Shown here piece after piece: positions 1 through 7,713 of a DNA stretch of 18,270 bases. The translations under genes were made by a program, and so were the position numbers. Each line of letters starts with the position of its first letter. The first letter of the stretch is position 1. The notes beneath the pieces were generated by a model, which had not been told where the DNA came from, did not search any database, and worked only from the letters and a program-made list of their open reading frames with translations. Origin of the DNA: Candidatus Omnitrophota bacterium (GTDB taxonomy: Bacteria; Omnitrophota; Gorgyraeia; 2-01-FULL-45-10); contig PLLI01000071.1 in assembly GCA_003140915.1 (NCBI GenBank), forward strand, positions 4,461-22,730. Direction: 5' to 3'.

Positions 1-789
1 ACCATAAATATGCGGACTCTCGCGTCTTTTTGGGGCGCAATGAAGATGGCGGCGATGCTCTTTATCATAAATCCGAGAGTTAAGGCAGGGCGCGATACCG
101 ATGGCCTGGGATTTTTTCTGGACGTGAAATTGCCGGAAACGCATATCGGGACAAAGCACGACATGGACTATTGTATAGAGCTCGTGAAGCTCGTTGGAGC
201 ATCGGAGACGGTTAAACGGCCGGAAGTGAACCTGACAGTAGCGGATAACGCTCGCGTAGATACCTTATTAAGAGATCACGGCCTCTCCGATAACGATATT
301 ATTATCGGCATCTCTTCCGGGGCGCCGTATCCCGCGAAGAGATGGCCTTTGGAAAATTTTGTAAAGGTAGCCTCGACCCTCGCCGGATATAATTATAAGG
401 TAGTGATAATGGGAGACGGAAGCGAAACCGGATCGGAACGTGCCTTCCTTGGACCGGATAGGCCGGGCGTGATCTCCCTCATCGGAAAGATGCGGATAAA
501 AGAGACGACGGCCCTTATCAAGCGATGCGCGGTCCACATAACCAATGACATCGGCCCAATGCATATTGCCGCAACGCTGGGGACGCCGGTAGTCGCCATA
601 TTCGGGCCCGGGCACCTTACGCGTTTTGACCCGCGGAGGATCTCGGATAACGCGATAGTCCTTCACAAAGAGACGGCCTGTGCGCCTTGCGAAAGAGAGG
701 AGTGCGCGTCGCGGAAGTGCCTTACAGCGATCACTCCGGAAGAGGTTATTGCCGCGGTGCTCGAACTCCTGAAGAGGAGAGGGAGATGA
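1..789 (+). CDS. Glycosyltransferase family 9 (heptosyltransferase-like), 5' truncated
   Basis: The frame is open to the left edge, so the start lies outside the window; the first ATG inside is at 10. About 262 residues are visible, against roughly 340-360 for the family, so much of the N-terminal Rossmann domain is missing. Visible GT9 hallmarks are the KRWPLENF segment of the nucleotide-sugar domain, the DIGPMHIAATLGTPVVAIFG block that contacts the donor, and a cysteine-bearing tail (CAPCEREEC, then KCL) before ITPEEV. Known members such as WaaC/WaaF/WaaQ transfer ADP-heptose to the LPS core at the inner membrane; which sugar this one uses cannot be told. The stop codon overlaps the methyltransferase start (ATGA), so the two are probably co-translated. 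Confidence 0.88.
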   Translation, partial: TINMRTLASFWGAMKMAAMLFIINPRVKAGRDTDGLGFFLDVKLPETHIGTKHDMDYCIELVKLVGASETVKRPEVNLTVADNARVDTLLRDHGLSDNDIIIGISSGAPYPAKRWPLENFVKVASTLAGYNYKVVIMGDGSETGSERAFLGPDRPGVISLIGKMRIKETTALIKRCAVHITNDIGPMHIAATLGTPVVAIFGPGHLTRFDPRRISDNAIVLHKETACAPCEREECASRKCLTAITPEEVIAAVLELLKRRGR

Positions 790-1436
790 TCCGGAAACTC
801 TACACATGGTTTCATAAGTTGACCTCAAGGCCCGGCGAGGCCGGAGAATATTCTGCCGGCTACCTGCAGGACAAGGTAAGACAGGAGGCCCTCGCGCTGT
901 GCCGTCACAGGCAAGGTAATATCCTGGAGGTCGGCTGCGGGGAAGGTCTCTTTCTGGCCCAACTGGCCGGTCAGAACCGCGATATAACGATATGGGGTGT
1001 CGATAATAACAGGGAGAGGTTGACGCGGGCGGGAGAAAAGATAAAAGGCGTGAACTTATCGTTGCAGGACGCCTTGAGCCTCTCTTTCGCGGATGAATTC
1101 TTCGATACCGTCATATGCCTGAACACGATCTTCAATATGGAGTCTATCGGGGCGGTCCGGCAGGCATTGAAAGAGATGAAACGGACGTGCAAGGCCGGAG
1201 GCAGTATAATCTTCGATTTCCGGAATTCCGGAAATCCGCTGCTTTCCGTCAAATATGCTCTCGCCGGATATTACGATGACACGGTCAGGACGCTCCCCCT
1301 GAAGACATATAATATGGATGAGATAAAGGGTATCCTGAAAGATTTGGGCCTGGCGATCACGAATAGGAGGTTCATCGGTCCCCGTTCGCGGATCTTGGCA
1401 GCCGCCATTGTCATGGAGGCAAAGAAACCATGCTGA
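786..1436 (+). CDS. Class I SAM-dependent methyltransferase
   Basis: A 216-residue protein. The SAM-binding motif I is ILEVGCGEG (residues 46-54), followed by an acidic motif II (GVDNNRE) and a LQDALSLSF segment that fits motif III, as in the Methyltransf_11/25 type. The start at 786 was chosen because it overlaps the GT9 stop as ATGA and follows a purine-rich GGAGAGGGAG. A longer frame from 687 would add 33 residues unlike a methyltransferase and would overlap the previous gene by about 100 bases. Its place among sugar genes suggests methylation of a sugar or lipid-linked intermediate, but the substrate is not visible. A ubiquinone/menaquinone-type methyltransferase is a less likely alternative. 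Confidence 0.85.
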   Translation: MIRKLYTWFHKLTSRPGEAGEYSAGYLQDKVRQEALALCRHRQGNILEVGCGEGLFLAQLAGQNRDITIWGVDNNRERLTRAGEKIKGVNLSLQDALSLSFADEFFDTVICLNTIFNMESIGAVRQALKEMKRTCKAGGSIIFDFRNSGNPLLSVKYALAGYYDDTVRTLPLKTYNMDEIKGILKDLGLAITNRRFIGPRSRILAAAIVMEAKKPC

Positions 1437-2614
1437 GCAAACTGCCGATAATAAGGTCATCGATCAGCAGCGCCGACCTCGTCGGCGGATTGCGCCGCAT
1501 GCCCGACAAGACGGCTGTTAAAAGGTTCGCCGATATGCTGGCCGCAGCCGTGCATTCTAAATATTGTTATTCGATGAATTCCGGCATATCTTCTTTTTAT
1601 GTTACCCTGAAAGCGCTTAAGAGGATCTCGGACAGAAGGGAAGTCGTCATTCCCGCTTACACGGCCGGCAGCCTGGTCGTGGCGATAAAAAAGGCCGGGC
1701 TGAAAGCGGTATTATGCGACATCTCGCTCGATGATTTTAATCTGGACTCCGGTCTTCTGTCCGGGGTAATATCGTCCGATACGCTCGCCGTGATCGGCGT
1801 GCACCTGTTCGGTATCAACATAAAGGATATCTGGAGCCTCAGGGCGCGGATGCCTCCGGGAGTATTTCTCATAGAGGATTGCGCGCAAAGTATGGGCTCG
1901 AGTACCGGTGGCAGGCAGGCAGGCAGCTTCGGAGATGCGGGTTTTTTCAGTTTCAACCGTGGTAAGAATCTGCCTATATGCGGCGGGGGATGTGTTGTGA
2001 CGGATAATGAGCGGATAGCGCATGCCGTCGAAGCCGAGATCGACGGGCTCGAGGCGGACGGCATCTTTTCCGGATTATCGCTCTTTTTGAAGAATATAGC
2101 TTTTTCCGTTGCAGGGAACCCTCTCGTCTACGGGTTGGGCTTTGGGCTCATATCGCGCTTCAAGGAGACGGCGCCGCCGAAAGATTTCAGCGTAAAAAAG
2201 ATGGGCCCTCTGCAGGCGGCCCTGGGTTTAAGACTGATGGAACGCATGGAAAGCCTCTTTTCGCTAAGGCACAGGAACGGCACCTCTCTTATCGGCGGCC
2301 TTAGGGGAATAGACGGGATCATATTGCCGGAAATACCGGACAAGACGCGTTATGTCTTCAATCGCCTGCCTGTAATTTTCAAGGATGCCGGCAGAAGAGA
2401 AGCGGCGGAAAGAATGTTGTGGGAGAACGGCATTGAGTCATCCAGGATGTATCTTCGGCCGCTCCATCACATGTTCGATCTGGGATACGATAAAAAAGAT
2501 TTTCCGAAAGCCGTTTACTGCGCGGAGAGGCTCTTGACGCTCCCGACGCATCCGTTCGTTCACGATGGCGACATAGATAAGATGATAAACGCTATTAAGG
2601 AAACACTGACGTGA
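1430..2614 (+). CDS. DegT/DnrJ/EryC1/StrS-family PLP aminotransferase
   Basis: This 394-residue fold-type I PLP enzyme normally aminates keto-sugars of nucleotide-activated sugars. Family marks in order: NSGISSFYVTLKAL (residues 50-63) at the phosphate-binding turn, VIPAYTAG (73-80), HLFGIN (125-130), EDCAQSMG (149-156) carrying the aspartate and glutamine that hold the pyridine ring, and SFNRGKN with the Schiff-base lysine K179, then GGGCVVT. The start overlaps the methyltransferase stop by 7 bases and follows GGAGG at 1416-1420. It probably makes an amino sugar for the polysaccharide built by this cluster; the exact sugar is unknown. A four-fold GGCA tract at 1910-1925 lies in frame within the gene. 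Confidence 0.9.
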   Translation: MLSKLPIIRSSISSADLVGGLRRMPDKTAVKRFADMLAAAVHSKYCYSMNSGISSFYVTLKALKRISDRREVVIPAYTAGSLVVAIKKAGLKAVLCDISLDDFNLDSGLLSGVISSDTLAVIGVHLFGINIKDIWSLRARMPPGVFLIEDCAQSMGSSTGGRQAGSFGDAGFFSFNRGKNLPICGGGCVVTDNERIAHAVEAEIDGLEADGIFSGLSLFLKNIAFSVAGNPLVYGLGFGLISRFKETAPPKDFSVKKMGPLQAALGLRLMERMESLFSLRHRNGTSLIGGLRGIDGIILPEIPDKTRYVFNRLPVIFKDAGRREAAERMLWENGIESSRMYLRPLHHMFDLGYDKKDFPKAVYCAERLLTLPTHPFVHDGDIDKMINAIKETLT

Positions 2615-3735
2615 TGCCTCTGCGTAATGCCGGAAGATTCTTCCGTAAATCATTGCGTCAGCCTTTGTATGCGGCGCGGGTGCTGGCTAAAAGAGGACGC
2701 TCATATATTGATTACGCGATCCGGGACGGAAAGAGCGCTTATCCCGAATCGGTGACGCTATTTTTGACCCATCGCTGTAATCTGCGGTGCCGGATGTGCG
2801 GCCAGGCACACTATACAGGGCCTGAGCTCTCTATGGATAACTTGAAAGCGATAGTCGACGACCTCTCCTCATTCCATCCCAACATAACGCTTTTCGGCGG
2901 GGAACCCATGCTCCACGAAGGTTGCATGGAGCTTATAAAATATATTAAAGGAAAGGGCATACATTGCCTGATGATAACGAATGCCTTGCTAGTCGAAGAC
3001 CGCGCTAAAGATATCGTAGAGAGCGGCCTTGACGAATTGAACGTCTCTCTGGACGGGGACGCGGGGATCCATGACGTGATACGCGGTATGCCGGGGGCGT
3101 TCAATAAAATAATGGCCGGGTTGAAGAAGATAAAAGCTATCAAATCTGAAACCAAAAGCTCCAAACCTCTGGTGAATTTACAATGTACCATAACCAAATA
3201 TAATTATAAAAACCTGGAATCCCTGCTCCGGGTTGCCTCCGAGGCGGGCGCGAACTCCCTGACGTTCCACAACTTGATATTTCTCGATCGTGAAACTCTC
3301 GCGAGACAGAAGGATTGCGACAAAGTCCTGGGATGTTCCTCGGATGATTGGGAGGGGTTTGCCTTCGAGCCGGAGATCGATCCGCAAGTTTTGCATGAAA
3401 AGATCGAAAAGATACTTTCCGATTCGTATCCTTTTGCCGTAGATCTTTATCCTAATTTTTCGCGCCGCGAGCTTATAGGATATTACGCGAACCCGGAAGC
3501 CGGCAGCGGCGGACCGTCTTCAAAGGCTTGCTTGAGCCCGTGGATAGCGGCTTATATATTTCCGGACGGGGAAGTTAAGCCATGTCTTAATTTCAGTTAT
3601 ACTTTCGGGAATATCATGAAGGAGAGATTCACTGAACTATGGAACAACGATAAGGCGGTGAGGTTCCGGTCTTTTCTCAAAAAAAGAAAAGCATTTCCGG
3701 CTTGCTGCCATTGCACCGAACTATTCAGGTATTGA
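2611..3735 (+). CDS. Radical SAM protein with SPASM-like C-terminus
   Basis: A 374-residue protein. The 4Fe-4S/SAM motif is CNLRCRMC (C56, C60, C63, CX3CX2C), followed by the SAM-contacting FGGEP motif. The C-terminal third has a SPASM-type pattern: CLSPW, then IFPDGEVKPC, FGNI, LWNN and a final ACCHC, which would hold auxiliary iron-sulfur clusters. Such enzymes do radical modification of peptides or sugars, but the reaction here is unknown. It is the only oxidative or radical enzyme in the sugar cluster. GTG at 2611 sits 9 bases after AGGA; ATG at 2614, which overlaps the previous stop as TGATG, is an equally credible start and shortens the protein by one residue. Confidence 0.88.
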   Translation: MMPLRNAGRFFRKSLRQPLYAARVLAKRGRSYIDYAIRDGKSAYPESVTLFLTHRCNLRCRMCGQAHYTGPELSMDNLKAIVDDLSSFHPNITLFGGEPMLHEGCMELIKYIKGKGIHCLMITNALLVEDRAKDIVESGLDELNVSLDGDAGIHDVIRGMPGAFNKIMAGLKKIKAIKSETKSSKPLVNLQCTITKYNYKNLESLLRVASEAGANSLTFHNLIFLDRETLARQKDCDKVLGCSSDDWEGFAFEPEIDPQVLHEKIEKILSDSYPFAVDLYPNFSRRELIGYYANPEAGSGGPSSKACLSPWIAAYIFPDGEVKPCLNFSYTFGNIMKERFTELWNNDKAVRFRSFLKKRKAFPACCHCTELFRY

Positions 3736-3738
3736 TAT

Positions 3739-4911
3739 ATGCCCAGAGAGATCAGACGCAAGATAAAGATAGCGCAGGTCATTACGAGGCTTGATTGGTC
3801 TGGCGCGCCCGATATAGTCGAGATAATCTATTCATATCTGGATCCGTCCGTATATGATATCACCCTGATCTACGGCCGGACACGGTATCCTTCCGATAAT
3901 ACCAGGGAATTCCTTAAAAAATTTAACGGCAAGATCATATTTATCCCGCAATTAAAGAGAGAGGTCAGCCTTATCGAAGATCTCGGGGCTCTCATACGTT
4001 TATACTTTATCTTTATGCGGGAAAAGTTCGACGTAGTTCATACCCATACGGCAAAGGCGGGTTTTATCGGCAGGATCGCCGCGCGGCTGGCCGGCACGCC
4101 GCTCGTTCTTCACACACCGCACGGCCACGATTTCTACGGATATTTCGGAACTTTGGGCAGCCGGCTTGTTATTATGCTGGAGCGTTTCGCAGCTTTATTC
4201 GCAGACAAGATAATAGTATTCACCGATATCGAAAAGGCCGACATGATGAAGTATCGTGTTTGCAGGGCTTCTAAAGTCCTGGTGATCCATAGCGGTATCG
4301 ATTTTTCCGTATTTGAAAGACTGAAAGTAGATGCGGTAAAAAAGAGGGCGGAGCTTTGCCTGAAGCCGGAAGATCTCGTTGTGGGGATGATAGGCCGGCT
4401 TGAAAGCATAAAAGGATTTGAATATTTTATCGATTCGGCCGCCATAATATCGCGCCAGATACCTCAGACCAGGTTCCTGGTCGTAGGCGAAGGGTCGCTG
4501 CACGATAAGCTTGCCGCGCGCGTCAGAGATTTAAATATGGGGGATAAGGTCCTTTTCACCGGATGGCGCGAAGACATACCGGATATCCTCTCCGTTTTGG
4601 ACGTTTTGGCGCTGGCGTCCCTGAATGAAGCTGTTGGCAGGGTGCTCCTGGAGGCGGGCGCTGTCGGGAAACCTGTGGTGGCAACGGAAGTCGGAGGGGT
4701 GCCCGAGATAATCAGAAATAACGAGACGGGCATTCTGGTCCCTCCAGGGGATCCGGCCGCGATGGCCCAAGCCGTGATCGCTCTATTAAAGGATGAGGCA
4801 AAAAGGCTCGAGATGGGGCGGTGCGCAAAAGAGTGGGTAAAGAATAACTTTACCGACCGGTCAATGGTCGAGAGATTGGACGAAATATATAAAGGGGTTA
4901 CGAAGAGATGA
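3739..4911 (+). CDS. Glycosyltransferase family 4 (GT-B fold)
   Basis: This 390-residue retaining glycosyltransferase probably adds a sugar to a lipid-linked glycan on the cytoplasmic face of the membrane. The N-terminal acceptor domain holds VVHTHTAKAGFIGR (around residues 99-112) and HTPHGH (125-130). The C-terminal donor domain begins near MIGRLESIKG, with R220 and K225 in the places that usually bind the donor phosphates. The EX7E motif is E297 and E305 in NEAVGRVLLEAG, followed by ATEVGGVPEI and GILVPPGD. It starts 3 bases after the radical SAM stop and its own stop overlaps wbqC (ATGA). The sugar and linkage cannot be read from sequence. Confidence 0.92.
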   Translation: MPREIRRKIKIAQVITRLDWSGAPDIVEIIYSYLDPSVYDITLIYGRTRYPSDNTREFLKKFNGKIIFIPQLKREVSLIEDLGALIRLYFIFMREKFDVVHTHTAKAGFIGRIAARLAGTPLVLHTPHGHDFYGYFGTLGSRLVIMLERFAALFADKIIVFTDIEKADMMKYRVCRASKVLVIHSGIDFSVFERLKVDAVKKRAELCLKPEDLVVGMIGRLESIKGFEYFIDSAAIISRQIPQTRFLVVGEGSLHDKLAARVRDLNMGDKVLFTGWREDIPDILSVLDVLALASLNEAVGRVLLEAGAVGKPVVATEVGGVPEIIRNNETGILVPPGDPAAMAQAVIALLKDEAKRLEMGRCAKEWVKNNFTDRSMVERLDEIYKGVTKR

Positions 4912-5591
4912 TATTGTCTGCCCATCAGCCTCAATATCTGCCGTGGCTTGGATATTTTCACAAAATGTACCACAGCGATATTTTCGTTTTTTTGGATAAC
5001 GTGCAGTATAAAAAAAGGGAATACCAGAACCGTAATTGTATAAGGACCAGGGATGGCAGCATGTGGCTTACGGTGCCGGTCCTGAAAGAGGCCGACCCAT
5101 ATCCGAATATATCCGCCGTGCGCATAGACAATGCCCAGGAGTGGCAAAAGAGGCACTGGATGGCGATCCGGACTAATTATAGCCGCGCGCCGTTCTTTAA
5201 ACAATATAGCCCTTTCTTTGAGGAGCTCTACAGGATGGAATGGAAGAGGCTGGTAGACCTTAACATGCATATAATAAAACATATCGCGCAGTTGCTCGGC
5301 ATAAATAAGCCCATCTTCCTGGAGTCACAGCTTAAGATAACGACAGATAAGACGTCCCGCCTGGTTGACATATGCCGCTCCATGAAAGCCGATGCCTATC
5401 TTTCGGGTATCGGAGGCAGGGACTATCTTGACGAGAAGCAGTTTGAATCGAATGGAATAAAGCTGATATACCAGGATTTTAAACACCCGCAGTATAAACA
5501 GTGCCACGAACCCTTTATTCCGTGCGTATCGATAATCGATCTCCTGTTTAACTGCGGAGACAAATCGTTAAAAATCCTTATAAGCGAATAA
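4908..5591 (+). CDS. WbqC-like family protein
   Basis: A 227-residue protein matching the WbqC family along its full length: N-terminal HQPQYLPWLGYFHKM (residues 6-20), SDIFVFLDNVQY, NRNCIRT, the WLTVPV strand, and a C-terminal CVSIIDLLFNCG. Family members occur widely in O-antigen and other polysaccharide loci, but no reaction is established that I can name with confidence; a role in amino-sugar transfer or modification is usually assumed. It is the last gene of the overlapping chain that begins with GT9. The 74-base gap downstream contains a probable promoter for the next gene. Confidence 0.88.
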   Translation: MILSAHQPQYLPWLGYFHKMYHSDIFVFLDNVQYKKREYQNRNCIRTRDGSMWLTVPVLKEADPYPNISAVRIDNAQEWQKRHWMAIRTNYSRAPFFKQYSPFFEELYRMEWKRLVDLNMHIIKHIAQLLGINKPIFLESQLKITTDKTSRLVDICRSMKADAYLSGIGGRDYLDEKQFESNGIKLIYQDFKHPQYKQCHEPFIPCVSIIDLLFNCGDKSLKILISE

Positions 5592-5598
5592 TAAAATA

Positions 5599-5627
5599 TT
5601 TACTATCGGAGGATTATAAGGTATACT
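5599..5627 (+). promoter_or_regulatory. Probable sigma-70-type promoter upstream of the PIG-L gene
   Basis: A -35 box TTTACT (5599-5604) and a -10 box TATACT (5622-5627) are separated by 17 bases and match the consensus at 4 of 6 and 5 of 6 positions. It lies in the first real gap after a run of overlapping genes and would give a leader of about 30 bases to the PIG-L start, so the PIG-L/WecA pair may be transcribed separately as well as by read-through. Confidence 0.5.
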
Positions 5628-5665
5628 TCTATCGTTTAACATATTGATACCGGAGGAGACCTAAT

Positions 5666-6283
5666 ATGAATATATTGGCTGTCGGCGCGCATCCGGATGA
5701 TATCGAGTTTGGATGCGGAGGGACGCTTTTAAAATATAGTTTGTCCGGCCACCGCATTTTTCCTCTTGTGCTTACGAAAGGTAATATCGGCGGGGATCCG
5801 AAAGTTAGGTCCAGAGAACAGGAAGATGCCGCCGCTTTTCTGGGCGCAAGCGAAGTTTTCTGGGGAGGTTTTAACGATACCGAGCTTATCGACAACCGCG
5901 AAACGATACAGAAGATAGAAGAGGTAATGCGCAAAGTTTCTCCGGATGTCATGTTTTTAAATTATTATGACGACGTTCACCAGGACCATAGAGCGGCCGC
6001 GCAGGCCGGCATATCGGCAAGCCGCTATGTAAAGGAGGTCCTCTTTTATGAGGTTCCCACAACACAACATTTCGATCCGGATATTTTCGTTGATATCATG
6101 GATGTGTTGGAAAAGAAGATAGAGCTGATGAAGAAACACGCCTCTCAGATCGATAGGACCAGGATTAACAATCTCACCATCGTAGAAAGCGTGCGATCGT
6201 GCGCCAACTTCCGCGGCTATCAGGGAAGGGTTAAATTTGCCGAGGGGTTCAAAGCGCTGCGCGTATTGAGAGCCATACATTAA
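5666..6283 (+). CDS. PIG-L / LmbE-type zinc-dependent N-deacetylase
   Basis: A 205-residue deacetylase. It starts with the family's AHPDDIEFGCGG (H9, D11, D12), has the conserved R50SREQEDAAAFLG helix, and carries HQDH (H105, D107, H108); H9, D12 and H108 would bind zinc and D11 act as base. Characterised members remove acetyl groups from N-acetylglucosamine in GPI, mycothiol, bacillithiol and antibiotic pathways. Here, between WbqC and a polyprenyl-phosphate sugar transferase, a GlcNAc-containing nucleotide sugar or lipid-linked sugar is the likely substrate. A bacillithiol BshB role is possible, but no bshA or bshC is in view. The start has an excellent GGAGGAG Shine-Dalgarno at 5651-5657. 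Confidence 0.9.
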   Translation: MNILAVGAHPDDIEFGCGGTLLKYSLSGHRIFPLVLTKGNIGGDPKVRSREQEDAAAFLGASEVFWGGFNDTELIDNRETIQKIEEVMRKVSPDVMFLNYYDDVHQDHRAAAQAGISASRYVKEVLFYEVPTTQHFDPDIFVDIMDVLEKKIELMKKHASQIDRTRINNLTIVESVRSCANFRGYQGRVKFAEGFKALRVLRAIH

Positions 6284-6289
6284 AAACAT

Positions 6290-7312
6290 ATGAAGAGCAT
6301 CCTGACTTTCATAATAGCTTTTTTAGCCGCCTTCCTTTCGCTGCCGTTATTAAGGGGTCTGGCCGTTCGTTTCAATATACTCGACTTTCCCGGGAAGCGG
6401 AAGATCCATAAGGTAGCCACGCCTCTTCTGGGCGGAGCCGCGCTTTATATAGGGCTCATCGCCGGGCTATTCTTCAATACGCCGAACATCTTTCTTTTTT
6501 TCCCCGTGATATTAGGCGCTACCCTCATATTTATCCTCGGCATAACGAATGACATTATAGAATTATCGGCGCGGCTTCGTTTCCTGTGGCAATTCCTGAT
6601 AGCTTTGATCGTTGTATACATGGGCGTCCATGTAGATTTTATACCGAAATGTCATTTGAAAAATATCCTGGAGGCGCTGATAACCGCTGTCTGGTTCGTG
6701 GGGATCACTAACGCGTATAATTATTTAGACGGCTTGGACGGCCTTGCGGCAGGTTCAGCGGCCATAAACCTTTTCTGTTTCTCGGCCATACTCTATATAA
6801 CGGGCCAATATCCTCTCGGATTACTGGCTATCAGCCTTATCGCTTCCTGCATCGCGTTCCTGCCGTATAATTTCCAGAAACGGAAGATGTTCCTGGGCGA
6901 GGCGGGCAGCACATTCTTAGGTTTTATCCTCGCCGGCATAGGGTTGGTCGGCGACTGGGCGGGGGATGATATCGTTAAGCTCTCCATACCCATCGTGGTG
7001 CTCGGGGTGCCGATCTTCGATATGGTATTCACTACGATAATGAGAATAAGAGAGGGCAAGGTCAGGAACCTGATAGAGTGGCTGCAATATGGCGGCAAAG
7101 ACCATTTCCATCATTATCTTGTCGATCTGGGCCTTAAGCCGGTCGGTTCGGTTCTTTTCATATATTGTATTACCCTCTCTCTCGGCATCAGCGCGATAGT
7201 GATCAGTAACGGCGCCGCTATGGAGGGTTTTCTTGGTATTGTCCAGGCTTCGATAATATTGGGGATGATCGGCATATTGATAGTAGTAGGCAAAAAACAC
7301 CGAAATGGGTGA
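6290..7312 (+). CDS. WecA/TagO-like polyprenyl-phosphate HexNAc-1-phosphate transferase
   Basis: A 340-residue, largely hydrophobic membrane protein (about ten predicted helices) of the MraY/WecA superfamily, which moves a sugar-1-phosphate from a UDP-sugar to undecaprenyl phosphate and so primes surface glycans. Conserved blocks are PGKRKIHKVATPLLGG (residues 34-49), NYLDGLDGLAAG (144-155, D147 and D150), FLGEAGSTFLG (201-211) and KDHFHHYL (270-277). Two acidic positions are unusual: the first aspartate of the DD pair is N87 (GITND) and the aspartate of FLGDxGS is E204. The KDHFHH motif and overall pattern favour WecA/TagO over MraY. It starts 6 bases after PIG-L with no clear Shine-Dalgarno, so translation may be coupled. 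Confidence 0.88.
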   Translation: MKSILTFIIAFLAAFLSLPLLRGLAVRFNILDFPGKRKIHKVATPLLGGAALYIGLIAGLFFNTPNIFLFFPVILGATLIFILGITNDIIELSARLRFLWQFLIALIVVYMGVHVDFIPKCHLKNILEALITAVWFVGITNAYNYLDGLDGLAAGSAAINLFCFSAILYITGQYPLGLLAISLIASCIAFLPYNFQKRKMFLGEAGSTFLGFILAGIGLVGDWAGDDIVKLSIPIVVLGVPIFDMVFTTIMRIREGKVRNLIEWLQYGGKDHFHHYLVDLGLKPVGSVLFIYCITLSLGISAIVISNGAAMEGFLGIVQASIILGMIGILIVVGKKHRNG

Positions 7313-7319
7313 GGTCATA

Positions 7320-7348
7320 TTGACAAAACCTTGAAGATGTGATACCCT
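7320..7348 (+). promoter_or_regulatory. Candidate promoter for the 56-residue membrane protein
   Basis: A perfect -35 box TTGACA (7320-7325) lies just after the wecA-like stop. At a 17-base spacing is a weak -10, TACCCT (7343-7348); alternatively GATACC (7341-7346) is preceded by TGT as an extended -10. The -35 is convincing and the -10 is not, so confidence is moderate. Confidence 0.42.
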
Positions 7349-7397
7349 TTATCGAAGGCATTTTAAATTTTTCTAAATAAAAAGGAGGACAGGGTAA

Positions 7398-7568
7398 ATG
7401 AAAAAAGCAGCTGATCTTGCGATAGGAATAGCCGTAATAAGTACAGTTGTCGGCATTATCTCACGTTTCATGATGAAACCGATAGTAGGAATATTTGCCA
7501 GCGCTTTCCTGGAATTTTCAGGAGTATGCCTGCTTCTCGCGATAGCGTTGTCTCTCAGGGAGAAATAG
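7398..7568 (+). CDS. Small membrane protein, 56 residues, function unknown
   Basis: ATG at 7398 is preceded by a near-perfect Shine-Dalgarno, AAAGGAGG (7381-7388), 9 bases upstream; the frame ends with TAG at 7566-7568. The product starts MKKAADLAIGIAVISTVVGI and forms two hydrophobic helices (about residues 6-23 and 28-52) joined by SRFMMKP, with a charged SLREK tail. The two lysines at the N-terminus and the basic loop do not settle the topology. I recognise no family. It is flanked by its own candidate promoter and a strong terminator, so it is probably monocistronic. The strong ribosome site and clean unit argue for a real gene despite its size. Confidence 0.75.
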   Translation: MKKAADLAIGIAVISTVVGIISRFMMKPIVGIFASAFLEFSGVCLLLAIALSLREK

Positions 7569-7607
7569 ACGCGTAAGTAGTTACAAAAAATCAAGGCACT
7601 TTTAGTC

Positions 7608-7648
7608 AAAGCGGTTTTTTACACGGAGCACGTAAAAAACCGCTTTTT
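7608..7648 (+). terminator. Rho-independent terminator after the small membrane protein gene
   Basis: A perfect 15-base-pair stem (7608-7622 with 7632-7646) with a GCGG/CCGC core encloses a 9-base loop and runs into TTTTT (7644-7648), forming a terminator for plus-strand transcription. An outer AGTCAA (7604-7609) is complementary to TTGACT (7650-7655), and that TTGACT is the -35 box of the next promoter, so terminator tail and promoter abut directly. There is no U-tract suited to the minus strand. Confidence 0.85.
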
Positions 7649-7649
7649 G

Positions 7650-7679
7650 TTGACTTTATAGGATACTGTATTATATAAT
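7650..7679 (+). promoter_or_regulatory. Near-consensus sigma-70-type promoter for the yggS-proC run
   Basis: A -35 box TTGACT (7650-7655, 5 of 6 consensus) and a perfect -10 TATAAT (7674-7679) are spaced 18 bases apart. The expected transcript start near 7686 leaves a short leader of about 28 bases before the yggS ATG at 7714. It follows directly on a terminator and heads the long run of housekeeping genes, as expected for the main promoter of that operon. Confidence 0.8.
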
Positions 7680-7713
7680 CCTACTCTTAATTATACGAGG
7701 ACCTCATTTAAGC

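Noticed and set aside
687..785. Upstream extension of the methyltransferase frame (33 residues)
   Set aside because: It lies wholly inside the GT9 gene, reads as an arginine-rich frame shadow and precedes a well-placed ATG with an ATGA overlap.
268..828. Minus-strand open frame of 186 residues
   Set aside because: It is antisense to conserved GT9 motifs and has no domain or credible ribosome site.
4464..5282. Minus-strand open frame of 272 residues
   Set aside because: It is antisense to the well-supported GT4 and WbqC genes, its composition is low-information and it shows no recognisable motif.
7581..7609. Minus-strand promoter mirrored by the AGTCAA arm (TTGACT on the minus strand)
   Set aside because: The matching -10 (TGTAAC at 18-base spacing) is weak and there is no minus-strand gene for it to serve.
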